Shown: piece after piece, positions 43,158 through 52,055 of the stretch
Layout of the letters: the number at the start of each line of letters is the position of its first letter
Numbering within the stretch: position 1 is the first letter of the stretch
Assembly (NCBI RefSeq): GCF_003173775.1
Contig: NZ_CP029552.1
Coordinates: 2,438,501 to 2,502,500 of the forward strand
Reading direction: 5' to 3'
From: Methylobacterium sp. 17Sr1-1
Lineage (GTDB): Bacteria > Pseudomonadota > Alphaproteobacteria > Rhizobiales > Beijerinckiaceae
Length of the DNA stretch: 64,000 nt
Notes under the pieces: generated by a model
The model's input: the letters and a program-made list of their open reading frames with translations, nothing else
Databases searched by the model: none
Told to the model about the DNA's origin: nothing
Position numbers and translations under genes: made by a program

Positions 43158-43565
43158 GTGAGTAAAAAGAACGATTTTAGTTCATCGCTGGTCAGCCTTG
43201 CCGCTGACATCGTGTCCGCCTATGTGACGAGGAACAGCGTGCCGGTCGGGGAGCTGCCCGCGCTGATCGCCTCGACGCACTCGGCCTTGACCAAGCTCGG
43301 CGGGCCGGCTGAGCCCGCGAAGGAAGAGCGGCCCGCCCCGCTGATGCCGATCAAGAAGACGGTAACCCCGGACTATCTGATCAGCCTTGAGGATGGCCGC
43401 CAGTACCGGACGCTGAAGCGCCACTTGGCAGGGCGTGGGCTCACCCCTGAGCAGTACCGCACTAAGTGGGGCCTGCCGCCGGATTATCCGATGGTCGCCG
43501 CCAACTACGCCGCCCAGCGTTCCGAGCTGGCAAAAAGCTTCGGTCTCGGTCGGAAGGCAGCCTAA
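43158..43565 (+). CDS. MucR/Ros-family regulator lacking zinc ligands
   Basis: A 135-residue member of the MucR/Ros family. N-terminal oligomerisation part LVSLAADIVSAYVTRNSVP and ELPALIASTHSAL; DNA-binding part TPDYLISLEDGRQYRTLKRHLAGRGLTPEQYRTKWGLPPDYPMVAANYAAQRSELAK. MucR/Ros normally has Cys at the start of the LEDG block and two His; here Ser replaces Cys and only one His remains, as in the zinc-free Ml proteins of Mesorhizobium. Such proteins bind AT-rich sites and regulate exopolysaccharide, motility and cell cycle genes. Confidence 0.9.
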   Translation: MSKKNDFSSSLVSLAADIVSAYVTRNSVPVGELPALIASTHSALTKLGGPAEPAKEERPAPLMPIKKTVTPDYLISLEDGRQYRTLKRHLAGRGLTPEQYRTKWGLPPDYPMVAANYAAQRSELAKSFGLGRKAA

Positions 43566-43633
43566 AGGCGGGGTAGCTACTCAGGCTCAGGCGGCGCCGA
43601 TTATGTACCGCCTGAGCCTAGAGGAGCACCACC

Positions 43634-43981
43634 GTGCATCGTCCTCCTGGTCGTCCGCCCCAGGTCCTGCCGCAGCCGACTGACAGCCGGCAGCAGGTCA
43701 TCGACGCTGCCGTGGCCCGCGTCGTCGAGAACATCACGGCCAGCTTGAAGGCGATGATCCCCGAGCACGCGATCCGCCGGCTGATTGAGCTTGAGGTCCG
43801 GGCGGCGCATCGGCTGAATTCACCCTCTACCCCCCGACCCGTTTGCGAGCCCGAGCCCCCCGGTCACGCTCCCTGCCACCACGGCCTGCGCGCCCTCGCC
43901 GATGTGGTTGTGCTGGACTACGACGACCTGCCGCCCGCCCGATCGCATCCGCTGCAAGGTCTGCATCCCGGCCTGATATGA
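43634..43981 (+). CDS. Hypothetical small ORF, C-terminus doubtful
   Basis: GTG start; the first 60 residues include a credible helix (VIDAAVARVVENITASLKAM, IRRLIELEVRAAHRL). The rest lies antisense to the convergent gene ending at 43820 and is proline-rich, so the real 3' end is uncertain. Confidence 0.3.
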   Translation: MHRPPGRPPQVLPQPTDSRQQVIDAAVARVVENITASLKAMIPEHAIRRLIELEVRAAHRLNSPSTPRPVCEPEPPGHAPCHHGLRALADVVVLDYDDLPPARSHPLQGLHPGLI

Positions 43982-44479
43982 GCCAGTCAGGCGCACGAAG
44001 GCCCGGGACATGCGCTCGGCCTCGACGCATGCCGCCTGCCGACTGGCCCCGAGGGAGCGGCTGGCCTCGGTCATCTGCTGCTGCATGAGCGCCGCCGCTG
44101 TCATCGCCGCGACGTGGGCGGTCGCGAGCTGGTGGGCGAGCATCCGTTCGAGCCCGTCAGCAGCCTGGATGCTGTCGGCCGTGTCGAGGGCCATCTCCAG
44201 GGAGCCGGCGTTCTTGGCGAGGTCGAGACGGTCGCGGCTGGCATCGGCCGCCACGGCGTCAGGGTTCGCCAGGGTGTCGAGGATCGCCGGCAGGGTGTTC
44301 TCTGCGAAGTCCTCGGCGGGCAGCAGTTCGCCGCCGGCAGCGCGCCGCGTGTCGACTGGTAGGGGCGCACGAGCAGCCTCCTCGTACCGATCAGCGATCC
44401 CAGATGTTCCGCCTCTCTCCTCAGCCCTGATGCGGGCTACGCCGAGGAGATCGTCTCCAGACTTCCGGCGCCGGGTCAT
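43820..44479 (-). CDS. GGQA-tail hypothetical protein, copy 1
   Basis: A 219-residue soluble helical protein. The central part (AENTLPAILDTLANPDAVAAD, ATAHVAAMTAAALMQQQMTE, MSRAFVRLTGSYQAGMQTLQ) is alanine-rich helix; the C-terminus has the motif RQVVVVQHNHIGEGAQAVVAG. A paralogue at 51132 ends TVRVEHVHVHAGGQAIVGNV, and such proteins recur in accessory DNA of Methylobacterium and Bradyrhizobium (from memory). ATG at 44479 (MTRRRKSGDDLLG) preferred over a longer frame. Function unknown. Confidence 0.65.
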   Translation of the reverse strand: MTRRRKSGDDLLGVARIRAEERGGTSGIADRYEEAARAPLPVDTRRAAGGELLPAEDFAENTLPAILDTLANPDAVAADASRDRLDLAKNAGSLEMALDTADSIQAADGLERMLAHQLATAHVAAMTAAALMQQQMTEASRSLGASRQAACVEAERMSRAFVRLTGSYQAGMQTLQRMRSGGRQVVVVQHNHIGEGAQAVVAGSVTGGLGLANGSGGRG

Positions 44480-44539
44480 TGATGCCTCATGACTGAGCAA
44501 ATCGGACCTCGTGCATAGCATAATCACGGCGTATTTCAT

Positions 44540-44861
44540 ATAGAACTACCACACATCTCACTACAGAAATCGGTTTATTTCTCTCATAACCTGCCCAGTG
44601 GGCGGCATGTGACGGAGATCCGCGACATGCCGATTGCCTACTAGGCTCCGCAATGCTGAACCAACCCAATAATACGACTATGTCTCGGCGCAGAGAGAGC
44701 GTGAGGTTGCGTGTCAGTGTTCCTCCCGAATAAACGTCAATCGTAATCCCAAATTTTTTACATCATTAACCAAAAACTAACCATCAATGTCTTACAAAAT
44801 TCAACGAGAATGCGGCAATATAACACGTAATTTTCTTAGTATGAAGGCAAATGTCTAGATT
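44540..44861 (+). promoter_or_regulatory. AT-rich leader region of the flagellin gene
   Basis: 320 bases without a gene, dropping in GC from about 44740 onward (long A/T tracts, TTACATCATTAACCAAAAAC). It probably holds the flagellin promoter and 5' leader. I cannot place a definite promoter box. Confidence 0.4.
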
Positions 44862-46634
44862 ATGACTAGCCTAATCACTAATAATTCTGCGATGACGGCA
44901 CTTGTCACACTCAAGAGCATCAGTCGCGAACTCGATAATGTCAGCAACCGCGTCTCGACCGGTCAGCGCGTTGCCGCCGCATCCGACAACGCCGCCTACT
45001 GGTCGATCGCCACTACCGTGCGCACCGACAACGCCTCGCTCGGAGCTGTCAAGGACGCTCTCGGCCTGGGCTCGTCGGCGGTCGACACCGCCTATAACGG
45101 CCTCAGCTCGGTCATCACCGACCTCCAGAACATCCGCGCCAAGCTGCAGAGCGCGATGACGCCTGGCGTTGACCGCGCCAAAATCCAGACTGAGATCTCG
45201 GCCATTCAATCGAAGATGAAGGCGATCGCCGACTCGTCCAACTCCAGTGGCCAGAACTGGCTCTCGGTCGACTCAAGCGCCACTAACACCAACTATCAAG
45301 CGATCCAAAAGATCGTGGCTGGCTTCTCGCGCGGGACCAAGGGTGATATCGCTTTTTCGACGGTCGACGTCGATGTCAATTCAATCAAACTATACGACAC
45401 TAACATAAATGGCGCTACCGCTGTCGCCACAAGTGCTCGGATCGTCGGCTCGACTGCATTGGCCAGCACAGCAGCGTTCCGGCCTGGTACGGCGAACGCG
45501 GGCAAAGCAGATTTTAGCGGGACCAACGAGGTGTCGCTCAGCCTCACTCTCGTCGATGGCGCCACATCAACAGCCAACATCGTCATCAACAAAGTGACCA
45601 TGCAGTCTGCAGTCAATGACCTGACCAAGGTTACTACCGACGATTTGGTGGCTGTGATCAACAATCAGATCGCAGATAGTTTTGGCGCTGGCAAAATAGT
45701 GGCATCTCTCGATAGCGCTGGGCGCGTCACATTCCAATCAGTAGGCGTCGGCCCGGGAATATCATTAGCACTAGCGAGCACATCATCTCTGAACGGAAAT
45801 ACGCTTGTTGATGTTGGGTTCGGAGTTCCTATCCCAACCCCGCCTGGGCCGGCTAGGTTGAGCGCATTATCGCAATACTCTGATGTTAATCTGCTAGCCA
45901 GTGGAATATTTGTGGGTGTGCATGACAATTTCTCAGATGTATATATTTCGATAACTCCGTACGACTATTATAATCTATCTCCGCAAACATCTGTTGGACC
46001 AAGCGCCATAAATGGAAATGATATGGCAGCACTTATAACAAAAGGCCTCGCATCTACGGGCATAAGCCACTCGTCAGCATCATTTATAGGAGGAAAAATT
46101 GTTATTTCGACATTTGAGGTTGGATCATCTGCGAGTGTGTGGGTTGATGCCGACGTGTCTCAGCTTGGTTTTATAGCTGGGCAATCCGCGAACGGTACTG
46201 CCGCTACGGCTGGCACTGCAATACCACATGTGAGCAGCGGGACCGCATCTGCAATTTCACTTAGAAAAGGCATTTTAGATACCATTGATGGAGCAACAAG
46301 CATGTCAATCGCAACAATTGATATATCGCAGCTCTCCGGCATTGCCGGCGACAAAGTCATGGCAAATCTTATTTCTCAGATCGATAAAGCCATATCTAGC
46401 GTTACTGATATCGGAACAAAGCTGGGTGCTAATAAAACGCAGATCGAAGGTCAAAAGAATTTTGTTGCTACGTTGATCAAGGTGAACGACCGCGCAATCG
46501 GCGTCTTGGTGGACGCTGATATTGAGGAGGAGTCGACGAAACTGAAGGCACTACAGACGCAGCAGCAGCTCGCCATGCAAGCGCTCTCGATCGCCAACTC
46601 GTCGAGCCAGAACCTCCTCTCACTCTTCCGCTAA
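44862..46634 (+). CDS. Flagellin
   Basis: A 590-residue flagellin. The conserved N-terminal D0/D1 region (MTSLITNNSAMTALVTLKSI, SNRVSTGQRVAAASDNAAYW, DLQNIRAKLQSA) and C-terminal helix (VNDRAIGVLVDADIEEESTK, ALQTQQQLAMQALSIANSSS, QNLLSLFR) are intact. The middle 300 residues are variable and encoded by AT-richer DNA, as expected for the surface-exposed domains. It is exported by the flagellar type III system and polymerises into the filament. No other flagellar gene is in the window, and the nearby MucR-like regulators may influence it (inference). Confidence 0.93.
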   Translation: MTSLITNNSAMTALVTLKSISRELDNVSNRVSTGQRVAAASDNAAYWSIATTVRTDNASLGAVKDALGLGSSAVDTAYNGLSSVITDLQNIRAKLQSAMTPGVDRAKIQTEISAIQSKMKAIADSSNSSGQNWLSVDSSATNTNYQAIQKIVAGFSRGTKGDIAFSTVDVDVNSIKLYDTNINGATAVATSARIVGSTALASTAAFRPGTANAGKADFSGTNEVSLSLTLVDGATSTANIVINKVTMQSAVNDLTKVTTDDLVAVINNQIADSFGAGKIVASLDSAGRVTFQSVGVGPGISLALASTSSLNGNTLVDVGFGVPIPTPPGPARLSALSQYSDVNLLASGIFVGVHDNFSDVYISITPYDYYNLSPQTSVGPSAINGNDMAALITKGLASTGISHSSASFIGGKIVISTFEVGSSASVWVDADVSQLGFIAGQSANGTAATAGTAIPHVSSGTASAISLRKGILDTIDGATSMSIATIDISQLSGIAGDKVMANLISQIDKAISSVTDIGTKLGANKTQIEGQKNFVATLIKVNDRAIGVLVDADIEEESTKLKALQTQQQLAMQALSIANSSSQNLLSLFR

Positions 46635-46680
46635 GCCATGCCCCTCTCATGCGCAGAAAAGCGGTCAAGCCCGCATTCGG

Positions 46681-47274
46681 GTGCGCGTAAGCCCAGATCT
46701 GAAATCGTTGAGTAGAGGCGCCCACAACGGTAGGGAGGCCGGACACCATGTGGTCGCGCTTTCGAGCCAGCGGTCTGGAACAGCCACTTCCTGTCATAGG
46801 GCCATCGAATTGCTGGACATCTCAGGGGACAAGCGCCGGCTCGCCGATGGGCTGCGAGCCAGCACCATCATCGACCGCGAACGTCTCGCAGCCTTCATCC
46901 TCGACGAGGCGACCGCGGTCGCCGCCAACCCGTTTCCGTCCACGACGGCCGGCGCCGCCCGCCAGCGCTGGGGCCTCCGCGAAATCGAGTTCGAGGCACT
47001 GCAGGTCGCCTCGGCCGGGCTGCCGTGCCTGATGACAGCCCTGGCGCGTCTGCCGACCGGTGTGCCGCTGCGCCAGGAGATCCTGCGAACACCGACCCAC
47101 GTCCTCTACCTGCTCCACCATGGCGAGAGCGGCCGGATCGTCGGGGCCGTGCTGCACGGGAAGCCGCGCGAGGCGCTGCCACCATTTACCAGACCTCAGC
47201 CCGCTCCTCGAAGACCCGGCCGACGGCGTGCGAACTCTCAGCAACTCGACTTTTTTGAAGTCCGCCTTGCATGA
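46681..47274 (+). CDS. Hypothetical protein downstream of flagellin
   Basis: A frame of 197 residues from a GTG; the credible part starts near residue 40 (AIELLDISGDKRRLADGLRA) and continues with AFILDEATAVAANPF, QVASAGLPCLMTALARLPTG and HVLYLLHHGESGRIVGAVLH. The true start is uncertain and may be internal. It ends in a basic, proline-rich tail. No family recognised. Confidence 0.5.
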   Translation: MRVSPDLKSLSRGAHNGREAGHHVVALSSQRSGTATSCHRAIELLDISGDKRRLADGLRASTIIDRERLAAFILDEATAVAANPFPSTTAGAARQRWGLREIEFEALQVASAGLPCLMTALARLPTGVPLRQEILRTPTHVLYLLHHGESGRIVGAVLHGKPREALPPFTRPQPAPRRPGRRRANSQQLDFFEVRLA

Positions 47275-47359
47275 CATAGGCTCCGTCAACCACTGAACAT
47301 ATCTGGCCCGTGCAGACTTGTTCGCAGAAAATATGCGCGCTCTATCTCTGTCATAAGGG

Positions 47360-47390
47360 TTGACCTATCTATCACGCTTTCTGCTATCCT
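47360..47390 (+). promoter_or_regulatory. Candidate sigma-70-type promoter of the second MucR-like gene
   Basis: TTGACC at 47360-47365 and TATCCT at 47385-47390 with a 19-base spacer, in an AT-rich stretch 37 bases before the gene start. The spacing is longer than ideal, so this is a suggestion. Confidence 0.35.
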
Positions 47391-47426
47391 GCGCTTGCAG
47401 AATAACAAGTGATTTGGGCCTCACAC

Positions 47427-47936
47427 ATGGATGACATCGCACAGAACGACACCGATCTGATCGGCCTTGCTGCCGATATCGTTGGCGCCTACGTCACGAG
47501 GAATAACGTTCCGGCATCCGAGCTACCCGGACTGATTGCATCCGTGCACGCGTCTTTGAGTAGCCTCGGCCAGCCGGTGGCAGCGCCGGAGGAGGATCAC
47601 AAGGTCACCGCGGCGCAGATCCGCAAGTCGGTGACGCCGGACCACATCACGAGCTTCCTGGACGGCAAGCCGTACAAGTCGCTGAAGCGTCACCTCAACT
47701 CGCAGGGTTACACACCGGACGAGTATCGCAAGAAATTTGGTCTGCCATTCGATTACCCAATGGTCGCGGCGACGTATGCGGCTCAGCGCTCGGAGCTCGC
47801 CAAGAGCCTGGGCCTAGGCCAAATCCGGCGCGATCGGGCATCTGCGCGGAAGGCGGACGCTGAAGTGCAAGGGGGTGAACCTGCTGCACCGGCGCGCCGC
47901 GGCCGGCCGAAGAAGGCTGAAACCGCAGCGGAGTGA
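47427..47936 (+). CDS. MucR/Ros-family regulator with AT-hook-like tail
   Basis: A 169-residue MucR-like regulator: LIGLAADIVGAYVTRNNVP and ELPGLIASVHASL, then SVTPDHITSFLDGKPYKSLKRHLNSQGYTPDEYRKKFGLPFDYPMVAATYAAQRSELAK. It lacks the Cys pair and second His of the zinc finger. Unlike the copy at 43158 it has a 35-residue extension ending ARRGRPKKAE, an AT-hook-type motif (GRP core) that should add minor-groove DNA binding. Start at 47427 (MDDIAQND) chosen over an upstream in-frame ATG. Confidence 0.9.
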   Translation: MDDIAQNDTDLIGLAADIVGAYVTRNNVPASELPGLIASVHASLSSLGQPVAAPEEDHKVTAAQIRKSVTPDHITSFLDGKPYKSLKRHLNSQGYTPDEYRKKFGLPFDYPMVAATYAAQRSELAKSLGLGQIRRDRASARKADAEVQGGEPAAPARRGRPKKAETAAE

Positions 47937-48000
47937 CAGCAATTGGCGTGTCAGGAAAGCGCTCGGTGACTCGCGCCGCCGCCCGGCTGATATGGCGATG

Positions 48001-49644
48001 TCATTGAACCAGGACGGCGCCGCCGCAGTGCGTGCCAGTTACGGCCACGTCGGCGGCGCCGAGCTTCACGCCCGCTAGGCCCAGGATCGAGAACAGCAAG
48101 TTATCGATCGGTCCTGCGGCGGTGCCGAGGGTCGTGACGATCAGGCTCTTCGGATCGATGAGACCGGAAAGGGAGAGACCGTTCACCTGCAGGTCGAGAT
48201 TGGTCAGCAGCGAGGCTGTCACCGAGGTGACGAGGTTGGTGGTCGATACCGTCTGCAGACGCCCGGCCCGGATGTCGGCATCGGTGAAGGTCAGGGACCG
48301 AGTCGTTGTGCCGAGTTGCATAACTGAGACCCCGGCGACCTCGACAAGCGGCGCCTTGAGGATCGTCACCGGCGTGGGGGTTGGCCGCGGGGTTCCAAGG
48401 TCGAGCGCGTTGGCCGGGACGGCGCCGATCGACAGAGCAGCGATACCGGTCGTGACATCGAGGCCTACCAACCGCTCGCTCGTAGCGCTCCACGGGCAGA
48501 CGACCGAGCGCAGTACGGCCCTGGCTGGCGCTAGCTCTATGAAGATCGGCAGGTAGAGGTCGACGAGTCCGACCGGACCGGCAACCCATAACTCGACTAG
48601 GATACGCTGCTGAGCCGTGCTCAGGCTGCCGCCGACACCCAAGAAGCCGGAGGTACGCCACGCATCACCAATGCGCATTGTGATCCGGGCGCGGGCAAGT
48701 CCCGGTATGGAGGCGCCAAGGTCTAGGCTGACCTGGTTGGCCGAGTTCGCCAGGAAGGCGGCCCCAGTGATCATGTCGAGCGCATTGACCCAGAGTGCCT
48801 CGCCCGTCTGTGAAACTGGGGATGCGCCTAACTCGCCCGCGGTCAACAACCCTGCCAAGCGGACGGAGGAACCAGCACCGCTCAGAGCTGACGTTAGCGC
48901 AGTCAGAGACGACCTGGATAACGCACTCGCACTGCTCGGCTCGGACGCCCGATTGATCAATGCCATGACGTCTGCCACTGGCAGGCTGGTCTTCAGGACG
49001 TCATCGTATGTGGCGGCCTGGAGGCCGAGTTGAGGAGCCGCTCCGCGCAGAAATCCCAGGGCGTCGACCCGCAGGGTAGCCAAGGCGCGGTAATCCATGA
49101 GCGTGAGCGAAACACGGGTGCCAAGGAGGCGCGATAGCAGCGCGTTCGCGATGCCCGCATCGAGGTTGAAGAGCCGGGATCCAAGGCCGAACGAGGCAAG
49201 GTCGGCGCGCATGGCGGTGGCCTCGCCGGAGACCGCATACCGTGCTGGACCGCCAACTATCCGGATAAAGGCTGTCCCGACCGTACTGGCTAAGCGAACA
49301 CGCGTCGCGTTGGGAGTATTTCCGCTCGGATTGAAGCGGCTTATGGCAGGAATGTTCCGATCGGCTGTGTAGACACCAGGAATTATAGTAAAACTATCTG
49401 TATTGGGATAGCCGTTATCCGATAGTGAGCGGTACACAGCTTTCGGACTGTTGCCAGACCGAGCCGCCGCAAGAGCAGCTAAATCAACAACGGTCTGAAC
49501 GCGACGCTTTTCGAGGTAGACCGCACCGAGATCGATCCCAAGTCCAGCGAAGCCGCATAGGACCGTCATCATGATGGCAACCAGAGGCAGGATCGCGCCA
49601 GTCTCATCAGTGTAGAGGCGCCGGAGCAAGGTCTTACCTTTCAC
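48001..49644 (-). CDS. TadG-like pilus/surface assembly protein
   Basis: A 547-residue protein with the TadG/TadE-type N-terminus: RLYTDETGAILPLVAIMMTV (Glu at the processing-like position), then GLGIDLGAVYLEKRRVQTVVDLAALAAARSG. The long C-terminal region is Ala/Leu/Ser-rich and extracytoplasmic. Such proteins act in Flp/Tad pilus assembly or surface attachment. It is coupled to an upstream TadE-like gene (4-base overlap), which has been truncated by an insertion sequence, so expression from its native promoter is probably lost. Confidence 0.8.
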   Translation of the reverse strand: MKGKTLLRRLYTDETGAILPLVAIMMTVLCGFAGLGIDLGAVYLEKRRVQTVVDLAALAAARSGNSPKAVYRSLSDNGYPNTDSFTIIPGVYTADRNIPAISRFNPSGNTPNATRVRLASTVGTAFIRIVGGPARYAVSGEATAMRADLASFGLGSRLFNLDAGIANALLSRLLGTRVSLTLMDYRALATLRVDALGFLRGAAPQLGLQAATYDDVLKTSLPVADVMALINRASEPSSASALSRSSLTALTSALSGAGSSVRLAGLLTAGELGASPVSQTGEALWVNALDMITGAAFLANSANQVSLDLGASIPGLARARITMRIGDAWRTSGFLGVGGSLSTAQQRILVELWVAGPVGLVDLYLPIFIELAPARAVLRSVVCPWSATSERLVGLDVTTGIAALSIGAVPANALDLGTPRPTPTPVTILKAPLVEVAGVSVMQLGTTTRSLTFTDADIRAGRLQTVSTTNLVTSVTASLLTNLDLQVNGLSLSGLIDPKSLIVTTLGTAAGPIDNLLFSILGLAGVKLGAADVAVTGTHCGGAVLVQ

Positions 49645-49880
49645 AACCCACCCCGACGGATGCTGGCAGAGCGCGAAAGGTTTTGTGGCACGGCCGCTAC
49701 CCGTGGGATCAAATTAAGCCAAGTTTTCTTGAGATCGTATCGCAGGGTGACAACGAATAGATCAGGATCGTCCATGTCCGGTCCCGCTTCGATAACAACC
49801 ACGTTGGCGCTCAGCAACGAACTAGCCACAACGTTACGTTGAGCCGCTACGGTAGCTAGCGACACCCTTTCGCTAGGATC
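49641..49880 (-). pseudogene. TadE-like gene, 5' end removed at an IS3 insertion
   Basis: The frame is open from the IS boundary to the stop at 49641 and encodes the C-terminal part of a TadE/TadF pseudopilin-like protein (VSLATVAAQRNVVASSLLSA, DPDLFVVTLRYDLKKTWLNL, SRSASIRRGGL). No N-terminal helix is present, and no matching 5' part is found on the other side of the IS. Confidence 0.7.
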
Positions 49881-49914
49881 TGATCAGCCCCCACGAGGTG
49901 GCCCGAGTGGAATG

Positions 49915-50823
49915 TTAGTGGACCGTGGGCCTTTCCACCACGGGTAGCTTGGCCGGCGGAGCCGGTCGGGTGAGCGCAGCCGGCCAAGCGGTTAAGGCTG
50001 GGACGAACACCTCCGGGGCCGGCGGGCGGTAGCCGAGTGAGGCGTGCGGCCGAACCCCATTGTAGTGTCTCCTCCAGCTCTCGATCAGGATCTGCGCCTC
50101 CCGCAGAGAGTAGAAGATCTCCCCATTCAGCAACTCGTCCCGCAATCTCGCGTTGAAGCTCTCGATGTAGCCGTTCTCCCACGGTGAGCCAGGCGTGATG
50201 TAGGCCGTCTTTGCGCCCACGGCGGTGATCCACTTCTGCACAGATTGGGCGATGAACTCCGGTCCATTGTCAGAGCGAACGTGCGCAGGTACGCCACGCA
50301 GGATGAACAAGTCCGAGAGCACATCAATCACGTCCGGGGCCTTGAGCTTGCGCGCTACCCGGATCGCCAGGCACTCGCGGGTGAACTCGTCGATGACGTT
50401 CAGCAGGCGGACCTTGCGCCCGTCATGCGTGCGCGCCTCGACGAAGTCGTAGGACCAGACGTGGTTGCGGTGCTCGGGCCGCAGCCGGACACAGGAGCCA
50501 TCCCCGTCCCACAACCGGCCCTTCTTGGGCTGGCGGGCCGGAACCTTCAGCCCTTCGCGCCGCCAGATCCGCTCGACCCGCTTGTCGTTGACCAGCCAGC
50601 CCGCCGCCCGCAGCAGGGCGGCGATCTTGCGGTAGCCGTAGCGGCCATACCGGCGCGCCAGCTCGACCAGGTCGGCCAGGAGCGCCGCCTCGTCGTCTCT
50701 CCCCCGCGGCACCTTGCGCTGCGTCGAGCGATGCTGGCCAAGCGCCCGGCAGGCGCGGCGCTCAGAGACGTGCAGGACGTCCCGGACATGCTCGATGCAG
50801 GCGCGCCGGCGCGCGGGGCTCAG
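49915..50823 (-). CDS. IS3 transposase OrfB
   Basis: A DDE integrase-type catalytic part of about 302 residues. The frame is open from just before the OrfA stop (SPARRRACIEHVRDVLHVSE) through the HTH_21 region (GRYGYRKIAALLRAAGW) to the catalytic residues: Asp in VWSYDFVEA, Asp in VRSDNGPEFIA and Glu in GYIESFNARLRDELLN. An internal GTG at 50712 is an alternative start, but IS3 elements make an OrfAB fusion by -1 frameshifting. It appears intact. Confidence 0.92.
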   Translation of the reverse strand: MSPARRRACIEHVRDVLHVSERRACRALGQHRSTQRKVPRGRDDEAALLADLVELARRYGRYGYRKIAALLRAAGWLVNDKRVERIWRREGLKVPARQPKKGRLWDGDGSCVRLRPEHRNHVWSYDFVEARTHDGRKVRLLNVIDEFTRECLAIRVARKLKAPDVIDVLSDLFILRGVPAHVRSDNGPEFIAQSVQKWITAVGAKTAYITPGSPWENGYIESFNARLRDELLNGEIFYSLREAQILIESWRRHYNGVRPHASLGYRPPAPEVFVPALTAWPAALTRPAPPAKLPVVERPTVH

Positions 50824-51098
50824 AAGTTTCCCCGGGCGGCCTCCTGCAGGATCAGCTTGTCGAGGGTGAGATCCGCGATCGCCTTGCGCAGCCGCTGGTT
50901 CTCGGTCTCCAGCTCCTTCATCCGGCGCACCTGGTCGGACTTCAGCCCGCCGAACTCCTTGCGCCAGCGGTAGTACGTGACCTCCGTCACGCCGATGGCG
51001 CGGATCGCATCAGCCACGCTCTGCCCCTGCGAGACCAGCACGTCCACCTGCCGCAGCTTGGCCACGACCTCTTCCGGCTTGTGTTTCTTCGTTCCCAT
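50820..51098 (-). CDS. IS3 transposase OrfA
   Basis: A 92-residue protein with the IS3 OrfA helix-turn-helix (MGTKKHKPEEVVAKLRQVDV, SVADAIRAIGVTEVTYYRWR) and leucine zipper (RRMKELETENQRLRKAIADL). It ends LQEAARGNF. The downstream frame is reached by ribosomal frameshifting at the end of OrfA. Confidence 0.93.
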   Translation of the reverse strand: MGTKKHKPEEVVAKLRQVDVLVSQGQSVADAIRAIGVTEVTYYRWRKEFGGLKSDQVRRMKELETENQRLRKAIADLTLDKLILQEAARGNF

Positions 51099-51131
51099 CG
51101 CGTCCGTCCTCCGTCGGCTCAGTGCCATACT

Positions 51132-51842
51132 TCAGGGCGGACCACTCCGATGGGGGCTGACCACACCGCAGCGTAGAGCCGATCGAAAGGGGAGGGGCTG
51201 CCTCTCGACGGAGTGCATGGGGTTGGTTTCGCTATATCTCACCCCCCCTCCCTGACCGGTGCTGACGTTGCCGACGATGGCCTGGCCACCAGCATGCACG
51301 TGAACGTGCTCCACCCGCACCGTTTGCTCGCCACCACGCTTGAGTTTCGCCAGCGCTTCAATCTGCGCCGTGTACGTCCGCAGCAGCTTCGTCGCGAGAT
51401 TACCGTACACCTCGGTCGTTTTCGGGTCGCTACCGCTGGCCGCAACACGAAGCATTTTCATCGCTGCCTCGTGGGTCGCAGCCATCTGGATGCCAAGCTG
51501 CGCTTCGGCTTCGTTGCGAGCTTCAATGCCGGCGACCACGGCGAGAGCGGCGTTCAGGCCCTGAACTGCCGACCTCGTAGGATCCGACATTGCGTTAAGC
51601 AGCTGATTGATGCCGAGCTGCCCAAAGTCGTCGGAGGTGGTTGCGAAGGCATCGAGGACCATGCCCATCAAGCCGCGGGTATCGTTGTGCTCGGCCTCGA
51701 AGCGAGCCGGCGCACCGGCAGGCTGAGCCCTGATCGTTGGGCGCCTAGGCCGTTGGCGGTGACGTACCTTGGCATGTTCGATAGCGGCAGCTTCTGCTGC
51801 CGAAGGTGGCCGGGCAACAGGCTGCATGGGCGCGTGCGTCAT
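51132..51842 (-). CDS. GGQA-tail hypothetical protein, copy 2, 3' end altered by the IS
   Basis: A 236-residue relative of the protein at 43820. It has a basic N-terminus (KVRHRQRPRRPTIRAQPAG), a helical middle (ALAVVAGIEARNEAEAQLGI, MAATHEAAMKMLRVAASGSD) and the tail QTVRVEHVHVHAGGQAIVGN. The last dozen residues and the stop come from the IS3 terminus (from 51164 down), so the native C-terminus was replaced. Start at 51842 (MTHAPMQPVARPP). Confidence 0.62.
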   Translation of the reverse strand: MTHAPMQPVARPPSAAEAAAIEHAKVRHRQRPRRPTIRAQPAGAPARFEAEHNDTRGLMGMVLDAFATTSDDFGQLGINQLLNAMSDPTRSAVQGLNAALAVVAGIEARNEAEAQLGIQMAATHEAAMKMLRVAASGSDPKTTEVYGNLATKLLRTYTAQIEALAKLKRGGEQTVRVEHVHVHAGGQAIVGNVSTGQGGGVRYSETNPMHSVERQPLPFRSALRCGVVSPHRSGPP

Positions 51843-52055
51843 TGGACAACCGGAGTCACGAGGCGGGACGTGAGCGTCGCCCAACACAGAATCGCAGTCT
51901 CACGAGGCGCAGTCAATCTTCCAGTGAGGCAGATTTCAACATCGTATCCATCGTTGTCCAATTACTATGGCAGCCAAAAAATGGAATGTTTCTTATCAGA
52001 TAGTAGCGATTGGTAGGGAAACCAGCGACAACGCGGTGCATTGGCGCAAACGGTA

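Larger units (their letters stand above)
49881..51164. mobile_element. IS3-family insertion sequence (IS407-like)
   Basis: 1284 bp. Left end TGATCAGCCCCCACGAGG and, on the opposite strand, right end TGGTCAGCCCCCATCGGA form imperfect inverted repeats starting with TG, as in the IS3 family. Two overlapping transposase frames are inside. No direct target duplication is seen (ATC on the left, CAC on the right), suggesting that an adjacent deletion removed one flank. Confidence 0.85.
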
